Below are positions 1 to 6,674 of a stretch of DNA of 8,954 bases, one piece after another. Numbering within the stretch: the stretch's first letter is position 1; every line of letters starts with the position of its first letter. A model generated the notes under the pieces. It did not search any database. It saw only the letters and a list, made by a program, of their open reading frames with translations, and was not told where the DNA came from. The stretch lies in assembly GCA_902463905.1 (NCBI GenBank), contig CABQHF010000075.1:1-8954 (forward strand). Direction: 5' to 3'. This stretch comes from an uncultured Faecalibacterium sp. (GTDB lineage: Bacteria > Bacillota > Clostridia > Oscillospirales > Ruminococcaceae). The position numbers and the translations under genes were made by a program.

Positions 1-478
1 CAAAGCAGCCGCCCCGGGCCGCATCGTCAAAGCCGCCCATGTGCCAGCGGATGGCCACGGCCTCTTCCACCTTGAGCTTCATGAAGCGCTCAATAAGGAA
101 CACGCTTTTTTCACCGTGGCCGTAGGGAAACAGGTCCTCCACGCTGTAGCTGGGCACCTTTTCCCACTGACCGGTGGACTCGTTCTTCACGTTGCGGGTG
201 CCAGCCTTGTAGTAGTTGGCCTTGCACAGATCGTGCAGCAGTGCGCAGATGGCAAAGCTCTCCTCACTCTCGCCCTCGGAAAAAAAGGTGTCATGCAGGG
301 CGTGGTAGACGTTCAGGCTGTGCATGCACAGCCCGCCGGTGCATGCACCGTGGAACCGGGTGGACGCCGGAGCCGAAAAGAAATCGGTCTTGTGGTCCAG
401 CCAGTCCAGCAGCTTTTCGCTGCCGGGGCGGGTGACATGCTGCCGGAAGATCTGCAAAAACTCCTCGCGGTCGGTCAT
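1..478 (-). CDS. HD-domain phosphohydrolase, partial (C-terminus outside window)
   Basis: Translation of the minus strand from ATG at 478 stays open for 159 codons to the window edge, beginning MTDREEFLQIFRQH. The HD-superfamily metal ligands are visible: His53 in a GGLCMHSL context, the His82-Asp83 pair in ALLHDLCK, His121 in HGEKS and His146 in RWHMGG. Such proteins are metal-dependent phosphohydrolases acting on nucleotides, or are nucleic-acid-related; the substrate cannot be told from the sequence. There is no signal peptide, so a cytosolic enzyme is expected. The start lies 2 nt after the stop of the YdbC-like gene, and its GGAG ribosome binding site sits inside the last codons of that gene, so the two are almost certainly cotranscribed and translationally coupled. 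The family call is secure; the function is not. Confidence 0.85.
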   Translation of the reverse strand, partial: MTDREEFLQIFRQHVTRPGSEKLLDWLDHKTDFFSAPASTRFHGACTGGLCMHSLNVYHALHDTFFSEGESEESFAICALLHDLCKANYYKAGTRNVKNESTGQWEKVPSYSVEDLFPYGHGEKSVFLIERFMKLKVEEAVAIRWHMGGFDDAARGGCF

Positions 479-480
479 GC

Positions 481-702
481 TCACAGCTCCATATCTTCCA
501 GGATGCCCTTGAGGATGGCCAGCTCGTCGTGGCTCAGGGAGATGCCCTTGCCCATGCGGGTGCCGTCCGGGGACCAGTCGCGGATGTCGTACTTGGGCTC
601 GCCGTCGTTCCAGCTGATCAGGTTGAGCTGACGCTCCCAGCCGCGGGGACGCTGCGAGAGCACCGCAATGCGCTCGACGACTTCATATTTGATCTCTGCC
701 AT
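481..702 (-). CDS. ydbC: YdbC/PC4-like nucleic-acid-binding protein
   Basis: This 73-aa protein begins MAEIKYEVVERIAVLS and has the family core at residues 26-43 (LNLISWNDGEPKYDIRDW), followed by SPDGTRMGKGISL and a C-terminal helix. It matches the bacterial YdbC family, whose fold resembles the eukaryotic coactivator PC4. Family members form homodimers that bind single-stranded DNA, suggesting a role in transcription or replication/repair. The frame is open further upstream, but ATG at 702 is chosen because homologues start here, an AAGGCAGG-like ribosome binding site lies about 9 nt before it, and the promoter at 737-765 would put the longer start upstream of the transcript. It is the first gene of a unit with the HD-domain gene that follows. 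Confidence 0.9.
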   Translation of the reverse strand: MAEIKYEVVERIAVLSQRPRGWERQLNLISWNDGEPKYDIRDWSPDGTRMGKGISLSHDELAILKGILEDMEL

Positions 703-736
703 AATGCAAAACCTGCCTTTATCTTTGTTTGCTACC

Positions 737-765
737 ATAATAAGGGAAGCGCGGCAAGATTTCAA
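737..765 (-). promoter_or_regulatory. Sigma-A-type promoter for the ydbC-like/HD unit
   Basis: Read on the minus strand, TTGAAA (765-760) is followed after exactly 17 nt by TATTAT (742-737). These match the -35 and -10 consensus at 5 of 6 positions each. Transcription would start near 730, giving a leader of roughly 28 nt before the ATG at 702. The region between here and the preceding stop (766-804) is AT-rich, with an imperfect hairpin at about 774-801 but no convincing terminator, so readthrough from the sbcDC unit is possible. Confidence 0.75.
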
Positions 766-804
766 CAGGTAAAGCAAAAATTAACGGAAAATTTTTTGTG
801 CGGC

Positions 805-1236
805 TCAGCCGTAAGGGGCGTTTTCGCGCCACTCCACAAGCTGCTGCACCGCGTCGGCGTCCTCATCCGGGGCGGGGTGGGCCGAGTGAGTGTGCTGCAG
901 GGTGCTGAACAGCCCCGGGGCATACTGCGCCATCACACCGGGCACCTTCCCGGCCAGAAATTCCTGCGCGTTTTTCTGGCGGCAGGCGGCGGGGGTGCCG
1001 TCGGTCATGGGCACACCGGCCTGCGGAGCGCTGCCCGGTTCCGGGTGCGGAGGATTGCCGGGCACTTCCGGCGGGGGCAGCTGGGTGCCGGATGCCGAGG
1101 GGTCTCCGGGCGGCTGGGTCGGGTCCGGCTGTTTGCCCAGCGGCGGGCTGCACCGGCTGCAGTTGGCTTCCGGCGCGGAAGAAGGCCCGGGCCGGTCCGG
1201 AAGGGCATGATGGATGAACGGCGTGAGGGAATTCAT
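805..1236 (-). CDS. Proline-rich hypothetical protein downstream of sbcC
   Basis: I do not recognise this 143-aa protein. The start at ATG 1236 is chosen because a near-perfect Shine-Dalgarno (AGGAGGTGA, 1254-1246) lies 8-9 nt upstream; a GTG at 1248 overlaps that site and is unlikely. Residues 1-12 (MNSLTPFIHHAL) could form a short helix. Residues 13-82 are rich in Pro, Gly and Ser and probably disordered, with a CxxC pair at 26/29. The last 60 residues look more like a folded or helical segment (QEFLAGKVPGVMAQYAPGLF, then an acidic stretch and QQLVEWRENAPYG). There is no signal peptide or membrane segment. It starts 46 nt after the sbcC stop with no clear terminator between, so it is probably the third gene of the sbcDC unit. 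Support rests on the ribosome binding site and position; the low-complexity composition leaves doubt. Confidence 0.6.
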   Translation of the reverse strand: MNSLTPFIHHALPDRPGPSSAPEANCSRCSPPLGKQPDPTQPPGDPSASGTQLPPPEVPGNPPHPEPGSAPQAGVPMTDGTPAACRQKNAQEFLAGKVPGVMAQYAPGLFSTLQHTHSAHPAPDEDADAVQQLVEWRENAPYG

Positions 1237-1282
1237 AAAAGCGGTCACCTCCTGCCGTTAGGATGCCCGGCGGCGGGGCGTT

Positions 1283-4093
1283 TTACACCACCAGCTCCAC
1301 GGTGGAGCCGCCGGTGCGGTTTTTGTGCACCACCACCTGCCGGTCGATGCGGTCCTTCAGGGCCCCCACATGGGAGATGATGCCCACCAGCCGGTCGCCC
1401 TCGGTCAGTCCGGCCAGCACCCGGATGGCCTGTTCCAGCGATTCCTCGTCCAGGCTGCCGAAGCCCTCGTCCAGGAACAGGGTGTCCAGCCGGATGCCGC
1501 CGGCGGCGCTCTGCACTTCATCCGAAAGGCCCAGTGCCAGCGCCAGCGAGGCCTTGAAGCTCTCACCACCGGACAGGGTCTTGACACTGCGGCGGGTTCC
1601 GTTGTAGTGGTCGATGACGCCGAGGTCCAGGCCGGACTGGCTGCGCTGGTTCTCGGCCCCGATGCGCTCCAGCTCGTACTGGGCATCGGTCATCTGCATC
1701 AGGCGGAGGTTGGCGTGGCGCAGGATGCGGTCGAGGTAGTCCATCTGGATGTAGGCTTCCAGTTTGATCTTCTGTTTGCTGGTCAGGGTGCCGCCGGCGG
1801 TGGCGGCCAGTGCTCCCACCCACTGGGCGCGCTGCTCCAATGCAGCGTGCTGCACGGCGGCGGTGCGGTACTGTTCCATGATGCGGCGGTTGGGTAGCAG
1901 GCGGGCGGCCAGCTGCTTTTCCTGCCCGCGGGCGGCATCCCGTGCAGCAGTCAGTTCAGCAGCCGCTTCCCGTAAGGTTTCCGGCGGCTGAGCCGGGGCG
2001 GAACTCTGGGCCGCTGCCTGCTGGCTGCGCAGGGCATCCACAGCGGCTTTGGCGGCCGCGTAGTTCTGCTGTGCCATGCGCAGGGCAGCTTCGGCCTGTT
2101 CCATCCCGGCGCGCAGGGCGGTGCGGTCGGCTTCCAGCAGGTCCAGCGCGGCCTGCGCCTGCGCCCGCTGGGGGTAGGGCAGGGCTTTCTGTTTGGCAAG
2201 CACCTGCTGTTCCAGTGCCTGCACGCGGGCAGACTGAGCGGCAGCGGTGCGGTCAGCCTCCTGCACCTGCTGTTCCAGCGCCGGGCGCTGGCGGGTGTGG
2301 GCCTGCCGGTCGGCTTCCAGCTGCGCCTTGCGCTGACAGTCGGCTCCGGCCTGCCGCAGGCTGGCCGTGCAGTCGGTGCGGGCGGCCTGCAGGGCGGCAG
2401 TTTCCTCGGACAGGACGGTATTCATCAGGGCGAAGGTCAGCTGCACCGGAGGTTTGCCTTCCGGCGCGGCAAAGCGCTCCGGCAGCAGGGCCTCGGCGTC
2501 CCGGCGCAGGCTGCGGCGGGCTTCGTCTGCAGCGGCAAGGGCGCTCTGGGCGGCGGCGCTGGCCGTTTGCGCGGCACGGTCGGCTTCCTCGGCGGCCTGC
2601 CGGGCCTGCTCCACCTGTACCTGCGTGGGTGCGGTGCGGGGCAGGACGGCCCGGGCCGGGTGATGGGTACTGCCGCACACCGGGCAGGGGGCACCCTCGG
2701 TCAGCTCCTGTGCCAGCAGACCGGCCTGCGCGTCCAGAAAGGCCCGATCCAGCGTGTCCCGCCGGGTGTGGGCTTCGTCCTGCCGGGCGGCGGCGGCGCG
2801 GTAGGTGTCCTGTGCCCGGCGGGCCTGCCGGGCCTGCTTCTGGCTGTCGGCCAGCCGCTGGGCAAGGGCGTCCAGCGCGGTGCTGCGGGCTTCCAGCTGC
2901 GCAGCCTGATTCTGCAAAGCCAGCTGCCGGGTGGGGGCATCCACCAGCACGGCAAGGGCGGTGTCGGCCGCAGCAAGGCTGGCGTCCAGCGCTTCCAGCT
3001 GGGTGCGGCGCTTCGCGGCCAGTGCCCCGGCCAGCTGCGCGGCATCCTGTGCCTGCTTCTGCTCCCGGCACAGCGCGTCCAGCTCGTCGTAGGCGGTCAG
3101 GGCGGTGCGGGCCTGGGTCACCTGTCCGGTCAGGGCATCCAACCGGGCGGCGTCATCGGCGTGGCGGGCGCTCTCAGCTTTGGCGGCATCCAGTGCGGGC
3201 CGGGCGGCGTCCAGCGCGGCCTGTTGCTCGGCCAGCTGCCGGGCCAATTGCGCGGCCTGCCGGGCGGCTCCCAGCTGCTGCTGTATGGCATCCAGCCGGG
3301 CTTCGGTGTCGGCAAGGGATGCGGCGGCGGCCTCCTGTGCGGCCTGCTGGCGCTGCAGCAGCTCCTCCAATAAGGTCAGCGCGGTGGCAGGCTCGGTCTG
3401 GGCACAGAGGGCGGCCAGCGCGTCGGCGTCCGGGTCGTCGGGTGCGACCTGCAGCCCGGCCAGCAGGCTGTCCAGCTGGGTGTTCTGGGCCAGACGCTGC
3501 TGGTTCAGGCGGGAAGCTTCTTCCTGCAGACGGTCCTGCAATTTGGCGTACCGCTGGGTGCGGAACAGCTTGCGGAAGATGCGGCTGCGCTCCTCGGTGG
3601 AGGCATTCAGCAGCTTGGTGAACTGCCCCTGCGCGATCATGGCGATCTGGCAGAACTGGTTGTAGTCCAGCCCCAGAATGTCCAGCACGGCGGCGTTCAC
3701 ATCCCGTGCCTTGGTCACCGGAGGGCGGCCGTCGGCATAGGTGAGGGCGGCGTCTGCTTTTTCGGTGGTAAAGCCCTCGCCCCGCGCCTTGGGGCGGGGG
3801 TATTCCGGATTGCGGCGCACCGTGTAGCGGGCACCATTCACCTCAAATTCCAGTTCCACAAAGGTGGGCGTTTTGGGATCGGCATATTGGCTGCGCAGCA
3901 TGGCCCCCTCCCGCACACCGCCGCTGGAGTGGTCGTAGAGCGCGTAGGTGATGGCGTCGAACAGGGTGGTCTTGCCGGCACCGGTATCGCCGGTGACAAG
4001 GTACAGGCCGCCTTTGCCCAGCTTTTCCAGTTCCAGGGTGGTCTCGGCGGCATAGGGGCCAAAAGCCGACAGGGTCAGGCGGAGCGGTCTCAT
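1283..4093 (-). CDS. sbcC: Exonuclease SbcCD subunit C (Rad50-like SMC ATPase)
   Basis: This 936-aa protein is the ATPase arm of the SbcCD nuclease, which opens DNA hairpins and processes double-strand breaks together with SbcD. It begins MRPLRLTLSAFGPYAAET, with Walker A GDTGAGKT at residues 35-42. Two long Ala/Gln/Arg-rich coiled-coil arms flank a zinc hook, CPVC at 470-473, almost exactly at the middle of the chain. The C-terminal lobe carries the signature LSGGE at 840-844, Walker B and D-loop DTLFLDEGFGSLDE from 870, and the switch histidine in IISHV at 908. Every key motif is intact and the length is in the usual range. The start overlaps the sbcD stop as ATGA (4093-4090), so the two are translationally coupled. 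The coiled-coil region is very GC-rich, which creates long spurious open frames on the other strand. Confidence 0.98.
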   Translation of the reverse strand: MRPLRLTLSAFGPYAAETTLELEKLGKGGLYLVTGDTGAGKTTLFDAITYALYDHSSGGVREGAMLRSQYADPKTPTFVELEFEVNGARYTVRRNPEYPRPKARGEGFTTEKADAALTYADGRPPVTKARDVNAAVLDILGLDYNQFCQIAMIAQGQFTKLLNASTEERSRIFRKLFRTQRYAKLQDRLQEEASRLNQQRLAQNTQLDSLLAGLQVAPDDPDADALAALCAQTEPATALTLLEELLQRQQAAQEAAAASLADTEARLDAIQQQLGAARQAAQLARQLAEQQAALDAARPALDAAKAESARHADDAARLDALTGQVTQARTALTAYDELDALCREQKQAQDAAQLAGALAAKRRTQLEALDASLAAADTALAVLVDAPTRQLALQNQAAQLEARSTALDALAQRLADSQKQARQARRAQDTYRAAAARQDEAHTRRDTLDRAFLDAQAGLLAQELTEGAPCPVCGSTHHPARAVLPRTAPTQVQVEQARQAAEEADRAAQTASAAAQSALAAADEARRSLRRDAEALLPERFAAPEGKPPVQLTFALMNTVLSEETAALQAARTDCTASLRQAGADCQRKAQLEADRQAHTRQRPALEQQVQEADRTAAAQSARVQALEQQVLAKQKALPYPQRAQAQAALDLLEADRTALRAGMEQAEAALRMAQQNYAAAKAAVDALRSQQAAAQSSAPAQPPETLREAAAELTAARDAARGQEKQLAARLLPNRRIMEQYRTAAVQHAALEQRAQWVGALAATAGGTLTSKQKIKLEAYIQMDYLDRILRHANLRLMQMTDAQYELERIGAENQRSQSGLDLGVIDHYNGTRRSVKTLSGGESFKASLALALGLSDEVQSAAGGIRLDTLFLDEGFGSLDEESLEQAIRVLAGLTEGDRLVGIISHVGALKDRIDRQVVVHKNRTGGSTVELVV

Positions 4094-5232
4094 GCGTCCT
4101 CCCCCTCCTTCCAGATGTCCTCAATGAGCTGCTGGCAGAACGCGGCCTGCTCATCGGTCAGGGGCTGGTTGTTCTGCAGTTCGTAAAAGGCAGCAAGATG
4201 CTGCAAGGGTGTGATGTTCTCCACCCGCTCCGGCGCGGTGATCTGCTGATCTTCGCGGGTGCGGCGGTTGTCGTAGTCCAGCCGCATCAGGTTGGGGTAG
4301 ATCAGCCGCAGCTTGGCCAGTGCGTCCGGCACGTCCTGCTCATCGGTCAGGGTGATGTGCAGATAATCGTCGGTGGCGGTGCCCTCGTAGGTGCGGCGGT
4401 CGGTCAGTTCCAGATAGCTGCCCCGGATCTCCCGCAGGTCGTGCAGCGGGGTCAGGGGCGCGGTGGAAATGTCCACGCAGCCTTTTTCGCCCAGGTCCAC
4501 AAAGGTGATGCTTTTATGCTGGTGCGCTTCCGAGAAGGAATACTTCAGCGGGGTGCCGCAGTAACGCAGGGTGTCGCGGCCCACCTTCTGGGGGCTGTGC
4601 AGGTGGCCCAGCGCCACATAGTCAAAGGCATCGAACAGGGCCGCGTCCACGCAGTCCAGCCCGCCCACGGAAGGCTCTTCACTCTCGCAGGCGGCGGCAC
4701 CGGCCACGAACTGGTGGGCTACCAGCAGGCTGCGGTGGCCAGGGTCCGGGGTGCAGTGCCGCAGCACGCAGGCAAGGGCGTCGTTGTAGCTCTCAATGGG
4801 CTCGTCCGGCCAGACATGCCGCACGGAAGCGGGCTTCAGAAAGGGCAGTAAGTACACATCCACCGGGCCATGCTCGTCCGCAAGGCAGATGGGCTGCGGC
4901 GCACCGGAGAACACCGGGCTGACGTATACCCGGCTGGTTTCCAGTAGGGCTGAACCAAAGGCCACACGGTCGGCGGAATCATGGTTGCCGCTGATGGCAA
5001 ACACCGGCAGGCCCCGGGCTGCCAGCTGGGTGAGGAACCAGTCCAGCAGGCGCACGGCCTCGGCCGGGGGAACGGGCTTGTCGTACAGGTCGCCTGCCAG
5101 CAGCACCCCGTCCACAGGGTGGGCATCCAGCAGGGCAAGAATCTGCTCCAGGATGTATTTCTGGTCCTCCAGCATGGAAAACTCGCACACCCGCTTGCCC
5201 AGATGCAGGTCGGAAAGATGCGCAAAACGCAA
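4090..5232 (-). CDS. sbcD: Exonuclease SbcCD subunit D (Mre11-like nuclease)
   Basis: SbcD is the metallophosphoesterase nuclease subunit that works with SbcC on hairpins and DNA ends. The 380-aa reading has all the metal-binding motifs: SDLHLG at 7-12, GDLYD at 47-51, GNHD at 82-85, His173 in VAHQF, and GHLH at 209-212, followed by YCGTPLKYSFSE. A TTG start at 5232 is chosen: it gives the family N-terminus (M)RFAHLSDLHLG, and an AGGCGGTG ribosome binding site lies 7 nt upstream. The nearest in-frame ATG, at 5298, falls inside the -35 element of the promoter and would add 22 unconserved residues, so it cannot be used from that promoter. The gene ends in a 4-nt ATGA overlap with sbcC. Confidence 0.96.
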   Translation of the reverse strand: MRFAHLSDLHLGKRVCEFSMLEDQKYILEQILALLDAHPVDGVLLAGDLYDKPVPPAEAVRLLDWFLTQLAARGLPVFAISGNHDSADRVAFGSALLETSRVYVSPVFSGAPQPICLADEHGPVDVYLLPFLKPASVRHVWPDEPIESYNDALACVLRHCTPDPGHRSLLVAHQFVAGAAACESEEPSVGGLDCVDAALFDAFDYVALGHLHSPQKVGRDTLRYCGTPLKYSFSEAHQHKSITFVDLGEKGCVDISTAPLTPLHDLREIRGSYLELTDRRTYEGTATDDYLHITLTDEQDVPDALAKLRLIYPNLMRLDYDNRRTREDQQITAPERVENITPLQHLAAFYELQNNQPLTDEQAAFCQQLIEDIWKEGEDA

Positions 5233-5268
5233 AAGCGAACACCGCCTTTCAAAAAAACTGTTGCTCTT

Positions 5269-5298
5269 ATTATATAGCAGGGCGGGCACTGGCCGCAA
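5269..5298 (-). promoter_or_regulatory. Promoter of the sbcDC unit
   Basis: On the minus strand TTGCGG (5298-5293) and a consensus TATAAT (5274-5269) are 18 nt apart. A TGC sits just before TATATAAT, which may help as an extended -10. The expected transcript starts near 5262, about 30 nt before the TTG start of sbcD. This placement is the main reason for rejecting the upstream ATG. Confidence 0.75.
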
Positions 5299-5310
5299 CC
5301 CTCTCAGTCA
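5299..5310 (+). repeat. Short intergenic motif CCCTCTCAGTCA, copy 1
   Basis: The 12-mer CCCTCTCAGTCA on the plus strand is followed by CGGCC. It occurs again exactly, in inverted orientation, at 6675-6686. It directly abuts the -35 box of the sbcDC promoter. From memory it resembles the start of small interspersed intergenic repeats common in Faecalibacterium-type genomes. A 12-mer match alone is not statistically remarkable in 9 kb. Confidence 0.4.
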
Positions 5311-5325
5311 CGGCCTCTCCCTGTG

Positions 5326-5366
5326 AAAAAGGGCTTTCGGAAAATCCGCAGATTTTCCGAAAGCCC
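5326..5366 (-). terminator. Strong intrinsic terminator after the peptidoglycan-binding gene
   Basis: A perfect 16-bp inverted repeat (GGGCTTTCGGAAAATC at 5331-5346 and its complement at 5351-5366) closes on a 4-nt loop CGCA. Read on the minus strand the stem is followed at once by TTTTT (5330-5326). It lies about 75 nt past the stop of the peptidoglycan-binding gene and before the sbcDC promoter. On the plus strand the nearest T-run is about 15 nt away, so it should act mainly on the minus strand. Confidence 0.9.
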
Positions 5367-5440
5367 AGAATAAAAACTATTTTTTCCTCTGAATTTGCCC
5401 AGAGCAAAGCGGAGGGCATTTCCAATCGTTCTCTTACCGG

Positions 5441-5911
5441 TCAGAACAGCTTTTCCCAGGTGGCCTGACCGACGCTGCCGTCGGCGGCAAGGCCGTTGCG
5501 GCGCTGGAACCGCTGCACGGCGGCGGCGGTGGCGGCTCCGTACCGGCCGTCTGCGTTCAGACGCTCGCCCAGAGAGTTGAGCTTCTGCTGCACCAGCCGC
5601 ACCGTCCCGCCGGATGCGCCGCTGCGCAGCACGATGCCGGGGTAGGGCACGTTCAGGCCGTGCTTTGCGGTGTACCGGGTGTACAGCACGTTCCAGGTGT
5701 TGGCACCCACCTTGCCGTCCACGTTCATTTTGTTTTTCAGCTGGAACTCCTTTACGGCGTTCTCGGTGGAAAGACCGAACTTTCCGTCCGCCTTCAGGGG
5801 GTCATGCCAGGTGCAGGCATCACGGACACCGTTGAGCCAGGTCTGCACCAGGGCCACATCCGGGCCGGAGGAGCCCCGATGGAGCAGGGAATAATAAGCA
5901 GGGATCGCCAT
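5441..5911 (-). CDS. Protein of two peptidoglycan-binding (PG_binding_1) repeats
   Basis: This 156-aa protein is almost entirely two PG_binding_1 domains. The first covers roughly residues 9-77 (RGSSGPDVALVQTWLN, then DGKFG, AVKEFQ and DGKVGANTWNVL). The second covers roughly 95-156 (LRSGASGGTVRLVQQKLN, then DGRYG, AVQRFQRRNG, ADGSVGQATWEKLF). These domains bind murein, usually as an attachment module of wall hydrolases or spore-cortex enzymes. No catalytic domain, signal peptide or membrane helix is visible, so how it reaches the wall is unclear. It could be an exported adaptor using a non-classical route, a prophage-like wall-binding fragment, or a remnant of a larger enzyme. Start ATG 5911 has an AAAGGAG site 11 nt upstream. 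It lies 50 nt after the spoIIR stop, in the same direction with no terminator between, so cotranscription is likely. Confidence 0.9.
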   Translation of the reverse strand: MAIPAYYSLLHRGSSGPDVALVQTWLNGVRDACTWHDPLKADGKFGLSTENAVKEFQLKNKMNVDGKVGANTWNVLYTRYTAKHGLNVPYPGIVLRSGASGGTVRLVQQKLNSLGERLNADGRYGAATAAAVQRFQRRNGLAADGSVGQATWEKLF

Positions 5912-5961
5912 AGGATCACACGCTCCTTTCCCTCCATGCTATGCGGCAGGGGAGGGCAGCG

Positions 5962-6588
5962 TCACCCGGCCAGCACCCGGGTGGTGCGGGAAGCAGTGTG
6001 CCGGTTCCACCAGTCCACGAAGCGCAGGCGCAGGATGTAGTCTCCGCACACCAGATCGTTTTCTTCCGGCAGGGCATAGCCGCCGCAGGCGGCACGGCAC
6101 AGTCCGGGGTACAGCACGCACCACCAGTTCTGCCCGCTGCCGGAGCCGATGGTGATGCGCACCGCATCGTACCGCCCGGCGGGCAGGCAGCCGCCGGTAT
6201 ACTGCCGGGCCGGGAAGTACATGTTGACCAGCTGCACCTGCACCGGGGCATTCACCCCGCACTGGGCCAGCGCGTGCCGGGCGGCAAGCTGCAAAGTGAA
6301 CAGGTTCCGGGCCGCCCAGCTGCGGGCGTCGGTCTGGTTCCCGGCTGGACAGGCAGCGTCCAGACAGGTCAGCACGGCGTCCCGTACCCGGAGCTTGGCG
6401 CTCTGGTCGGCCACGGAATCGCTGGCAGCGCGGATGTGCAGCCGCAGGGTATCGGCACATACCGCATCGCCGGTGTGCAGTTGGGTGCGGCTCCAGGCCG
6501 CCGCCTGCCACAGGCTGCACAGCAAAAGTCCGAGCGCAAGGCAGATGCACAGGTGCTGCATCTGCCGCCGGGAAAGCATCTTACCCAT
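5962..6588 (-). CDS. spoIIR: Stage II sporulation protein R (SpoIIR)
   Basis: SpoIIR is a forespore protein sent across the septum in spore-formers, where it triggers SpoIIGA to cleave pro-sigma-E in the mother cell. This 208-aa protein has the family layout: an N-terminal membrane or signal segment at about 11-31, then LRLHIRAASDSVADQSAKLR at 48-67, the block YFPARQYTGGCLPAGRYDAV at 124-143, and GQNWWCVLYPGLC at 152-164. The C-terminus (LRLRFVDWWN) is like clostridial homologues, so it appears full length. It is unusually rich in Cys. ATG 6588 is preferred to ATG 6579 because GAAGGG lies 9 nt upstream of it. That ribosome binding site is inside the stem of the terminator of the upstream unit. 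The Faecalibacterium group is not known to form spores, so the role here is uncertain. Confidence 0.92.
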   Translation of the reverse strand: MGKMLSRRQMQHLCICLALGLLLCSLWQAAAWSRTQLHTGDAVCADTLRLHIRAASDSVADQSAKLRVRDAVLTCLDAACPAGNQTDARSWAARNLFTLQLAARHALAQCGVNAPVQVQLVNMYFPARQYTGGCLPAGRYDAVRITIGSGSGQNWWCVLYPGLCRAACGGYALPEENDLVCGDYILRLRFVDWWNRHTASRTTRVLAG

Positions 6589-6635
6589 AAAAACAGACCC
6601 TTCTTCTGGAAATGATATCCAGAGGATGGGCCTGT
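6589..6635 (-). terminator. Hairpin terminator overlapping the spoIIR ribosome binding site
   Basis: Read on the minus strand, ACAGGCCC (6635-6628) pairs with GGGTCTGT (6600-6593) through 8 pairs including one G-U. An inner stem TCTGGA/TCCAGA (6623-6618 with 6610-6605) has a 7-nt loop, with a mostly paired 4-nt step between the stems. TTTTT (6593-6589) follows and touches the spoIIR ATG. It lies 53 nt after the UPF0210 stop. The GAAGGG ribosome binding site of spoIIR (6603-6598) is in the downstream arm, so the fold would both end transcription and hide the translation start in any readthrough RNA. Confidence 0.8.
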
Positions 6636-6644
6636 AAAAGGTGA

Positions 6645-6650
6645 TTTATA
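6645..6650 (-). promoter_or_regulatory. Possible -10 element for spoIIR
   Basis: TATAAA (6650-6645, minus strand) in the context CTGTATAAATC is the only -10-like element between the UPF0210 stop and spoIIR. No good -35 lies 16-18 nt upstream. A start near 6638 would make the leader of spoIIR consist almost wholly of the 6593-6635 hairpin. This is weak evidence. Confidence 0.3.
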
Positions 6651-6674
6651 CAGCTGCTTCGAGCGAATGCGAGA

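Noticed and set aside
41..631. 196-aa plus-strand open frame at the window start
   Set aside because: It is antisense to the HD-domain gene, whose minus-strand translation has clear HD metal-ligand motifs.
774..804. Terminator after the proline-rich gene
   Set aside because: Only a 4-bp GC stem around the stop codon followed by an A-run, and an imperfect AT-rich hairpin; no proper U-tract on the minus strand.
529..1380. 283-aa plus-strand open frame across the ydbC-like and proline-rich genes
   Set aside because: It crosses two minus-strand genes and their promoter, has no recognisable domain and is typical of GC-rich shadow frames.
1942..3621. 559-aa open frame on the plus strand opposite sbcC, and the similar 2297-3373 frame
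   Set aside because: Low-complexity Arg/Pro/Gly/Ala-rich translations lying antisense to the GC-rich coiled-coil region of an intact sbcC; no family motif.
5922..5948. CCCTCC/GGAGGG hairpin between spoIIR and the peptidoglycan-binding gene
   Set aside because: 6-bp stem with a long loop and no U-tract; it lies just upstream of the ribosome binding site and is probably incidental.
6618..6651. Sigma-F-like promoter for spoIIR (GTATA followed by GGCCCATCC)
   Set aside because: The -35-like GTATA is present, but the would-be -10 fits only its leading GG; the A and T positions fail.
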